36,291 bases of DNA. Origin: an uncultured Caulobacteraceae bacterium. GTDB taxonomy: Bacteria > Pseudomonadota > Alphaproteobacteria > Caulobacterales > Caulobacteraceae. A model generated the notes under the pieces. That model saw nothing but the letters and a program-made list of their open reading frames with translations, did no database searches and was not told the DNA's origin. Shown in pieces: positions 23,951-30,474 of this stretch (position 1 is its first letter; every line of letters starts with the position of its first letter). The stretch lies in assembly GCA_946482375.1 (NCBI GenBank), contig CAMLRH010000002.1, positions 1 through 36,291 of the forward strand, given 5' to 3'. Both the position numbers and the translations under genes were made by a program.

Positions 23951-23979
23951 ATGGCCAAGCCACAAAGGGGAGATCGACT

Positions 23980-24504
23980 TTGGCAATTAGAACCCATGTA
24001 CGTGCTGTGTGCATCGCGGCCGTTGTCGTTGCCGCGCCAACGGCTGGTGCGAGTCAATCAGCGATTCCGGGCGCCGACATGCACACCTATGGGAATTGGA
24101 CGGTCATCGTCAGAGCCGATCCGATGACCGACAAGCGCATGACCATTGGTATGGCGGTGGGGAAGGGCGGAACGATTGCGCTGCGTTGCATGGAGCCAGG
24201 ACCGAACTCCGTCGAGGTCGTGTTCCTTGCCGACACATTCCTGGGAGCTGTCCCGGACAACGTCGTGCGCCCGCTGACCTATCGCTTTGATGAAGACACG
24301 GCGGTCGGACTTGACTGGTCGTACGACGACAAGTCTGCGCGGTTGCCCGCTCTTCGTGGTGGAGCGGCATTCGTCGAGAGGCTTCAATCGGCCAACCGGC
24401 TCCTGGTGCGGGCTAAGACCTACGACTACACCCCAGTGGACGCCTCTTTCGAGGTCGCTGGCGCCGCCGAGGCGGTGAAAAAGGTGCTGGAGGAGTGTGC
24501 CTAA
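23980..24504 (+). CDS. Exported protein, VasI/TagO-like
   Basis: The start is a TTG at 23980 with GGGGAG 8 nt upstream; an ATG at 23951 is in another frame. The TTG start gives a signal peptide (THVRAVCIAAVVVAAPTAGA, about residues 5-24). The mature ~150 residues have the layout of VasI/TagO-type periplasmic proteins: YGNWTVIVRADPMTDKRMTI, an LRCMEPGPNSVEVVF strand pair, YRFDEDTAVGLDWSYDDKS, and SFEVAGAAEAVKKVLEECA at the end. Two Cys (ALRC and EECA) might form a disulfide. The family was named from T6SS loci, but none is present here, so the role is unknown. It is divergent from the XRE gene. Confidence 0.6.
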   Translation: MAIRTHVRAVCIAAVVVAAPTAGASQSAIPGADMHTYGNWTVIVRADPMTDKRMTIGMAVGKGGTIALRCMEPGPNSVEVVFLADTFLGAVPDNVVRPLTYRFDEDTAVGLDWSYDDKSARLPALRGGAAFVERLQSANRLLVRAKTYDYTPVDASFEVAGAAEAVKKVLEECA

Positions 24505-24525
24505 GCGGCTTCTCCGACAGGCAGG

Positions 24526-25899
24526 TCACGCATCGTCGGGTGCGGGCACCTGCGGCACAGCAATCAACCCGTTGACCTCAGCCCACTCGACTGATGTCAA
24601 CGACGTCGCCTTGCCGGAGTCCTCGTCGACGGACCAAAGCTCAAGCGTCACGCCGCGCGGGTAGTACCAGCTGGGTTCGGCCGCGGCCCGGGCAACCGCA
24701 GCCCCTTCGTCAAAGTCGAGCTTGGCGCTTCGTGCGGAGAGCTCCAGGAACTCAGGGGTGAGCAGGGCATCGATCTCAGCGATCCGCCGGCGTAGCCAAT
24801 CGCCCATGTGCGGCGGCGCCAGCGGCTCGCCAGCACCATTCAGATGCGAAAGCACCGTGGTCAACCTCGCTCGCTCGTCCAGCTTTGCGGCGACCAGATC
24901 GCTGAACTTCTGCCGGCGCTCCTCACGCTGCTGGTAGGCGGCCAGCCGCTGCCGCCGCGCTTCCGCTTCAGCGGCTCGGCGGCGCGATTCCTCGGCGGCG
25001 ATGCGCCGTTCCCTGACCGCGGCAGCATGCGCCGCAAAGCCGACGAGGATCTCGCCGGTCATGCTCTCCAGCGTCTGTGTCCGCCTGTCGCTGTAGGTCT
25101 GCCGAAGCCCAGAGTACTGGCCCTCATCGATGATCAGCGAGAGCTGACCCGACGGGCTGTAGTCGTACTTGGGCCAAGGCTCACGCCGATAGCCCCAGCG
25201 ATCGCGCTCCGCCTTCTCGGCCAGCTCCTTGGCCGTGGGTAAGTGCGGCGTGCGCTCCAGCTTCTCCTCGATATGAAAGCCGATCGCCTCACCATCGATG
25301 GCGACGCGCGCGCCGGTCTCCGTGGCCTCGAGCCGGATACCTTGGGCCTCCCCCGCCCTCAGCAACTGTTCGAGCCAGGCGAGCGCCCGCGACCCCAGCT
25401 CAGGTGAAAGCGTCATCCGCACGACGCCGCGGCCCGACAGGCTGGCCATCTCGCCGGGCTTGGCTTTGGCCTTGGCGATTGCTCTTGCGGTCGCGGTCAG
25501 CTCGCGACGCGGCTCCGGCAAACCCGCCGCAGCTTCGATGGCCCGTGCGGGCTCCGCAGGCTGCGGTTGCCCTTCGCCACCCGGCGGCGGCGAAGACTGC
25601 GGCGCGGCCATCCGCGCTCGGGCTGCCTCCGTGGCTTTCCGCACCGCTTCTGGCACAGGCGGCACGCCGATGATGTGGATGGTCTCAAGCTCCCTGCGGC
25701 TGACTGGCGAGAGCTTCGGCTTGGGGAAGACGCCGCCGGCGGCGACGGCCGCCCAGTAGCCACGGCTGGGCGTTGGAATATTGTGGCGCCGGCAGGTCTT
25801 CTTCAGCGCCGTCGAGGTGACGCCAAGCTCGGCGGCGACCTTCGTCAACGGCCGCTCCCAGGCCATGTCGAACAGCTTCTGGCGGCTAAGGACATGCAT
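24526..25899 (-). CDS. HTH and coiled-coil protein of unknown function
   Basis: The protein has 457 residues and GGGAGGTGA a few bases before the ATG. The N-terminal ~50 residues form a helix-turn-helix-like segment (LSRQKLFDMAWERPLTKVAA, ELGVTSTALKKTCRRHNIPT). A Pro/Ala-rich linker follows (about 85-150), then a mixed domain (RMTLSPELGSRALAWLEQLL, IEEKLERTPHLPTAKELAEK, YDYSPSGQLSLIIDEGQYSG). A long Arg/Glu/Ala coiled coil lies at about residues 295-345. No enzyme motif is seen. Similar proteins occur in alphaproteobacterial mobile regions without known function. It is the last gene before the TonB receptor and may mark the island edge. Confidence 0.7.
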   Translation of the reverse strand: MHVLSRQKLFDMAWERPLTKVAAELGVTSTALKKTCRRHNIPTPSRGYWAAVAAGGVFPKPKLSPVSRRELETIHIIGVPPVPEAVRKATEAARARMAAPQSSPPPGGEGQPQPAEPARAIEAAAGLPEPRRELTATARAIAKAKAKPGEMASLSGRGVVRMTLSPELGSRALAWLEQLLRAGEAQGIRLEATETGARVAIDGEAIGFHIEEKLERTPHLPTAKELAEKAERDRWGYRREPWPKYDYSPSGQLSLIIDEGQYSGLRQTYSDRRTQTLESMTGEILVGFAAHAAAVRERRIAAEESRRRAAEAEARRQRLAAYQQREERRQKFSDLVAAKLDERARLTTVLSHLNGAGEPLAPPHMGDWLRRRIAEIDALLTPEFLELSARSAKLDFDEGAAVARAAAEPSWYYPRGVTLELWSVDEDSGKATSLTSVEWAEVNGLIAVPQVPAPDDA

Positions 25900-26061
25900 G
25901 CAGGCTCACCTCCCGCGGCGAGTCTAGCAGCGCACCACTGGCTCAAGGGAGTCGAACCTTCCGCGTCTAATCGATCTTGTTTGAACAGGCACCCACTAGT
26001 GGGACGGTCTCGAGCCGACGAGTTGGCTGACTGCGCCCTACGCCACCGGCGCGTCTGCTCA

Positions 26062-28059
26062 CTAGTAGCTGCGCCGCAGGGTGACTCCGGCGTAGGCACC
26101 GATGTCGAGGGTGCGGTCTTCACGGTAGTCGAGCGGCGCGAAGGCGCGGGGGCCCTCATAGATGTCGCGCACGCGCTGCTCGGCGCGGCTTGTAAGATTC
26201 CTAGCGTCGAGGCGCAGGCGCCAGGCTCGCGGCAGGGTCCATTCGCTGAAGAGGGAGACCATGGCGCCGGTGCGGGAGATGCGGACCTCGTCGAAGCGGT
26301 ATTCGGGTTTGCGTTCGGCCAGATCGATGTCCGCGCCCCAGCGAAACGCGTGCGCCGGCAGGTCCTGGGTGAAGTGGATTTCGCCTTCGAGCGGGCGCAC
26401 GTCGGAGATTTCGCGATCCTCGCCGGTCGTGGGGTCTTGGACCGAGGAGCGGCGCCAGGTGGCTTCGCCGGTGAGGAGGGCGCCGGGCAGCCAGCGGAGC
26501 GGGAGTGTGAAGGAGAGCTCGAACTCGTCCTGCCTCCCCTCGCCGACGTTGCCGGGCCCGTCGAAGATCTGGCCGCCCCCGGTTAGGGGCGCGCGGTCGA
26601 CGACGTTGTCGATGGCGATGTGGCGAAGGGCGAGGACCACCGCGCCGTCGTGGGAGAGGCGCTGTTCGAATTCAGCCTCCACGACCCACTGGGTCTGGGG
26701 TTCAAGGTCCTCGTTGCCGGCGCTGACGGTGCCGGCGCTGAGCGAGGCGCTGCTGGTGAAGTCCTCGAAATCGAGCTGGCCGACCTCGCGCTCGATGCGC
26801 AGGCGCAGCTGGCGGGCGGCGGTCATGTCCCAGGCGAGGCGGGCGCGGGGCTTGAAATAGGTCAGGCGCTTTTCCAGTTGGGAGTCGCCGCTCTGGCGCA
26901 GCTGGGAGGTCTCGGCGCGGAGACCGGCTTCCAGCGACAGGTTCGGGCGCGCCTGCCAATCGACGGTGGCAAAGGCTTCGCCGCGTAGCTCTTCCACGCG
27001 GACGTTGGCGGCGGGAAGGTCGACCGTCTCGCCGTCCTCCTCCAGCGACACCGCGCCGTCGAGGAAGGTGAAGGCGCCTTCCGCGCCACCCTCCACGCGC
27101 AGGGTGTCGCTCAGCGGCCGCTGGAGTGAGGCGCGCAGGATGCTCTCGCCGGCCTTGGCGCGGCTGGTGAAGAGCTCGATCTCGCCCTCGGTATCGGCGC
27201 GTTCGTCCGCGAGGGTGCGACTGAGGCGCTGGACGGCGGTGACGGTCAGCTTTGCGGCGCCGAAGCTGCGGTCGTAGTTGGCGCCGAGTTCCCCGGCGCG
27301 GAGATCCTCGTGCTCGGTCTGCAGGGTCAGCACGGACGTTGGGAAGGTGCGCTGCTCGCGAAGGTCGGCGAGGTGGTGGTCCTCGTCGAAGGCGCCGTGA
27401 AGGGCGAGCTTGCCGCCGAGGAGACGCTGTTCGTAGGCGCCCTTCAGCGACACGCCGGTTGAGCCGGCCTCCTCGCGGAAGTGGATCTCGCGCAGCAGCG
27501 AGCCGTCCTCGGCAAACCGGCGGCGGGGACCGGCGCCCTTGTCGTCGTCGATTCCGCGGTAGAGGCGCGCCGAGCCTTCGATCAGCCGGTCGCCCTGGCG
27601 CAGGGATTGCTGCACCGAGACGGCCGGCGCGATGCGGCCGTCGCGGTAAGCGAAGGTGGAGACCTCCGCCTGCCCGCTCGCCTGCGCCTTCTTCACGCGC
27701 ACCACGTTGGCGAGGAGCGTCTGGCCCTGCATGTCGACGCCGCCGCGGATGAGCTCGATGCGCTCGACGGAGGCGGCCGGGATGCGGCGCAGGAGATCAC
27801 TGAGCGACTCCTGCTTGGTCGGCGGGCGCTCGCCATCTACCAAGACGTTGCCGGCGGCGCCGGCGAGGCCGCGCACATCGGCGTCGCCCTCCTTCAGCGT
27901 GAAGCCCGGCAGGCGCTGGACCATGTCGAGGGCGGAATAGGGCTGGGCCGGCGCGAAGTAGCTGGCCGGATAGGCGGTGATGTCGCCCGCCGCCTGCGCA
28001 GCCGTACCACATCCCAGCACCACGAGCGCGGCCGCGCCGGCCAAAAGCGTCCTGATCAT
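26062..28059 (-). CDS. TonB-dependent outer-membrane receptor
   Basis: The protein has 665 residues from the ATG at 28059 (a GTG one codon upstream is possible); GGGACGG lies upstream. The signal peptide (IRTLLAGAAALVVLGCGTAA) is followed by a plug domain: SALDMVQRLPGFTLKEGDAD, RGLAGAAGNVLVDGERPPTK, LLRRIPAASVERIELIRGGV. The rest is a beta barrel of alternating strands that ends in an aromatic residue (VTLRRSY), the usual outer-membrane signal. Substrate is not evident; the receptor is shorter than most siderophore receptors. It is divergent from a PepSY/two-component operon, which may control it. Confidence 0.85.
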   Translation of the reverse strand: MIRTLLAGAAALVVLGCGTAAQAAGDITAYPASYFAPAQPYSALDMVQRLPGFTLKEGDADVRGLAGAAGNVLVDGERPPTKQESLSDLLRRIPAASVERIELIRGGVDMQGQTLLANVVRVKKAQASGQAEVSTFAYRDGRIAPAVSVQQSLRQGDRLIEGSARLYRGIDDDKGAGPRRRFAEDGSLLREIHFREEAGSTGVSLKGAYEQRLLGGKLALHGAFDEDHHLADLREQRTFPTSVLTLQTEHEDLRAGELGANYDRSFGAAKLTVTAVQRLSRTLADERADTEGEIELFTSRAKAGESILRASLQRPLSDTLRVEGGAEGAFTFLDGAVSLEEDGETVDLPAANVRVEELRGEAFATVDWQARPNLSLEAGLRAETSQLRQSGDSQLEKRLTYFKPRARLAWDMTAARQLRLRIEREVGQLDFEDFTSSASLSAGTVSAGNEDLEPQTQWVVEAEFEQRLSHDGAVVLALRHIAIDNVVDRAPLTGGGQIFDGPGNVGEGRQDEFELSFTLPLRWLPGALLTGEATWRRSSVQDPTTGEDREISDVRPLEGEIHFTQDLPAHAFRWGADIDLAERKPEYRFDEVRISRTGAMVSLFSEWTLPRAWRLRLDARNLTSRAEQRVRDIYEGPRAFAPLDYREDRTLDIGAYAGVTLRRSY

Positions 28060-28132
28060 CACCCGTCCCAGGCGGCGCCATGCCGCCCGCTACAGCTAGG
28101 CTTTGGCGTCTGACGGCGGCCCTGTGCGAAGC

Positions 28133-28148
28133 GTCAGCGTGGTGTCAG
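28133..28148 (+). promoter_or_regulatory. Tandem GTCAG half-sites, possible response-regulator site
   Basis: GTCAG at 28133-28137 and again at 28144-28148 are 11 bp apart, one helical turn, as for OmpR/PhoB-family dimers. They lie in the region between the TonB receptor and the PepSY gene, about 24 bp before the latter's ATG. Binding is a guess. Confidence 0.35.
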
Positions 28149-28171
28149 GATGGCCGCTTCAAATTGGCGCC

Positions 28172-28480
28172 ATGATCAGACAAGCCACCGCCCTTTCCGC
28201 CCTGCTGTTCGTCCTCGGATCGACGCCGTCCGCGGCGAGCGACCAGACCGAGCAGACCAAGGCCAGAGCCGCCCTGCAGCGCGGCGAGATCCTGCCGCTG
28301 TCGCGCATCCTCGCCATCGCCGAGAAGCGCGCGCCGGGCGACGTCATCAAGGTGAAGCTGGAGCAGGAGGACAACGGCCGCTTCGAGTATGAGCTGAAGG
28401 TGCTCTCGAAGAACGGCCGCATTCTCGAGATCGAGATCGACGCACGCACCGGCGCGGTGCTCGAGATCGAGGAGGATTGA
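28172..28480 (+). CDS. PepSY-domain periplasmic protein
   Basis: The start is taken at the ATG at 28172, which gives a signal peptide (MIRQATALSALLFVLGSTPS, then AAS); the longer in-frame start at 28103 would mask it. The mature ~80 residues form one PepSY-like unit (RGEILPLSRILAIAEKRAPG, DVIKVKLEQEDNGRFEYELK, EIEIDARTGAVLEIEED). Such proteins are often encoded next to PhoP/QseB-type two-component systems and may affect signal sensing or peptidase activity in the periplasm. The stop TGA is followed at once by the response-regulator TTG start. Confidence 0.82.
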   Translation: MIRQATALSALLFVLGSTPSAASDQTEQTKARAALQRGEILPLSRILAIAEKRAPGDVIKVKLEQEDNGRFEYELKVLSKNGRILEIEIDARTGAVLEIEED

Positions 28481-29146
28481 TTGCGGGCGCTGGTCGTCGA
28501 GGACGATCCCGACGTCGCCCAGGACCTGGCGCGGGCGCTGAACGCCGCCGGCTTCGTGACGGAGATCGCCGCCGACGGCGACGCGGCCTGGTTCCAGGGC
28601 GATGTGGAAGACTATGACGTGGCGGTGCTCGACCTTGGCCTGCCGCGGCTCGACGGCCTGTCGGTGCTCAAGCGCTGGCGCAGCGCCGGGCGCAGCTTTC
28701 CGGTGCTGATCCTGTCGGCCCGCAGCCAGTGGATGGAGAAGGTCGAGGGCATCGAGGCCGGCGCCGACGACTACCTCGCCAAGCCGTTCCAGATGGGCGA
28801 GCTGGTGGCGCGCGTGCGCGGGCTGGTGCGGCGCTCGGGCGGGCGCGTGTCATCGCGGATCGAACTTGGCCGGCTGACGCTGGACACCCACCGAATGTCC
28901 GCGAGCCTCGACGGTGCGCCGCTGCGCCTGTCGCCGCTGGAGTTCCGCTTTCTGGACTACCTCGCCCACCAGTCGGGGCGCGCGGTGCCGGCCGGTGAGC
29001 TGGCCGAGCACCTTTACGGGGCCGGTGACAGCGCCGACGCCAACGCCATCGAGGCGCTGGTGGTGCGGCTGCGGCGCAAGGTCGGGCCTTCGCTGATCGA
29101 GACGCGGCGGGGCTTCGGCTACGTCCTCGCCGGCGCGGCGACGTGA
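28481..29146 (+). CDS. OmpR/QseB-family response regulator
   Basis: The protein has 221 residues. It starts at TTG (28481) with a strong GAGGAGG a few bases upstream. The receiver domain has the acidic pocket VVEDDPD, phospho-Asp in VAVLDLGLPRLDGL (about residue 51), Ser in VLILSARSQ, and Lys in DDYLAKPFQMGELVARVRGL. The C-terminal winged helix (LSPLEFRFLDYLAHQSG, NAIEALVVRLRRKVGPSLIE, TRRGFGYVL) binds DNA. It is the partner of the downstream kinase, whose start overlaps this stop (GTGA). Likely targets are the divergent TonB receptor and its own operon; this is inference from layout. Confidence 0.9.
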   Translation: MRALVVEDDPDVAQDLARALNAAGFVTEIAADGDAAWFQGDVEDYDVAVLDLGLPRLDGLSVLKRWRSAGRSFPVLILSARSQWMEKVEGIEAGADDYLAKPFQMGELVARVRGLVRRSGGRVSSRIELGRLTLDTHRMSASLDGAPLRLSPLEFRFLDYLAHQSGRAVPAGELAEHLYGAGDSADANAIEALVVRLRRKVGPSLIETRRGFGYVLAGAAT

Positions 29147-30474
29147 AGGCCGCCTCGCTCCGCCTTCGCCTGCTGCTAGGGGCGATGGTGGCGATCTTCG
29201 CGGCGCTGGCCATCGCTTGGGTGGCCATGACGCTGCTGTTCGAGCGCCATATCGAACGACGAGCGGCCGAGGACCTGATCCGCAATGGACTGGAACTGTC
29301 GGCGGCGCTGAGCCTCGCGCCCGGCGGCGCGCCGCAGGTCTCCGCCGATCCGGGCGACCCGCGCTTCGATGCGCCGGGCGGCGGGCTTTACTGGCAGGTG
29401 AGCTCGCCCGCCGGCGCCATCCGCTCGCGCTCGCTCTGGGACCAGGCGCTGCCGGCGAAGGCCGGTGCGCCGAGCGAAGACTGGCGCACGCGGCGGCAGG
29501 CGGGGCCGCTTGGGCAAGGGCTGCTGGTGGTCGAGCGGATCGTGCGTCCGGACCGCGGCGGTCCACCGGTGCTGATCCAGGTGGCGCAGGACGAAGGCCC
29601 GCTGCAGGACGCGCGCAGCGAGTTCGGGCGCGAGCTGGCGGGGTTCCTGGTGCTGCTGTGGGCGGTGCTGACCGGCGCGGCCTGGCTGCAGGTGCGGCTT
29701 GGGCTGCAGCCGCTGGCGCGGGTGCGGGATGACCTTGCTGCCCTGACGTCGAGCCCCGCCGCACGGCTGGGCGACGGACATCCCCGCGAAATCGAGCCGC
29801 TGGTCAGCGCCATCAACGCCCTGGCCGAGGCGCGGGAGGGGGATTTGCAACGGGCCCGCCGGCGTGCGGCAGATCTCGCTCATGGTTTGAAAACCCCACT
29901 CGCGGCGCTGGCGGCGCAGAGCCGGCGGGCGCGGGAAGCCGGCGCGACGGAGGCTGCCGACGGGCTGGAGCGGGCGCTCGCGGCCGTCGGCTCGGCGGTG
30001 GAGGCAGAGCTGGCCCGCACGCGCATCACCACCATCGGCGCGGGCCTCAGCCCCGTGCGCAAGGTGGCGGAGCGGCTGGTCAGGGTGGTCGAGCACACCG
30101 ATGCGGGGTCGGCTATCGACATGGCGGTGGAGGTGCCTGCCGACCTGCGCGTGCCGCTGGCGGAAGACGATCTGGGCGAAATCCTTGGGCCGCTGCTGGA
30201 GAACGCCGCGCGCTACGCCCGGCGGCAGGTTCGCGTCGGCGGGGCTTCGGACGCGGGCCGCACTTTGATCCTCGTGGAGGATGATGGGCCCGGCATCGCC
30301 GATGAGCTTGCAGCGCAGGCGCTGGCGCGCGGCGGGCGGCTGGACGAGAGCGGCGGCGACGGGCTCGGCCTCGCCATCGCGCGGGATCTGACGGAGGCCA
30401 CCGGCGGCAGCCTTGAACTCAGCCGATCCGAACTCGGCGGCCTGATGGTGCGGCTGGCCTGGCCGGTGGGCTAG
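29143..30474 (+). CDS. Sensor histidine kinase (QseC/PhoQ-like)
   Basis: The protein has 443 residues from a GTG that overlaps the regulator stop. Transmembrane helix 1 is about residues 8-30 (LLLGAMVAIFAALAIAWVAM) and helix 2 about 165-185 (LAGFLVLLWAVLTGAAWLQV). Between them is a periplasmic sensor domain of about 130 residues. A HAMP-like linker (LGLQPLARVRDDLAAL) leads to the phospho-accepting His in DLAHGLKTPLAAL (about 247). The ATPase domain has LLENAARYA (N box), VEDDGPGIADE (G1) and GDGLGLAIARDL (G2). It phosphorylates the co-encoded regulator. The stop shares CTAG with the convergent ppc stop. Confidence 0.9.
   Translation: MKAASLRLRLLLGAMVAIFAALAIAWVAMTLLFERHIERRAAEDLIRNGLELSAALSLAPGGAPQVSADPGDPRFDAPGGGLYWQVSSPAGAIRSRSLWDQALPAKAGAPSEDWRTRRQAGPLGQGLLVVERIVRPDRGGPPVLIQVAQDEGPLQDARSEFGRELAGFLVLLWAVLTGAAWLQVRLGLQPLARVRDDLAALTSSPAARLGDGHPREIEPLVSAINALAEAREGDLQRARRRAADLAHGLKTPLAALAAQSRRAREAGATEAADGLERALAAVGSAVEAELARTRITTIGAGLSPVRKVAERLVRVVEHTDAGSAIDMAVEVPADLRVPLAEDDLGEILGPLLENAARYARRQVRVGGASDAGRTLILVEDDGPGIADELAAQALARGGRLDESGGDGLGLAIARDLTEATGGSLELSRSELGGLMVRLAWPVG

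Noticed and set aside
25940..26045. Possible complete tRNA gene on the minus strand
   Set aside because: Only a T-arm-like piece is visible, with a mismatch in its stem; no matching acceptor stem, anticodon arm or CCA end can be folded.
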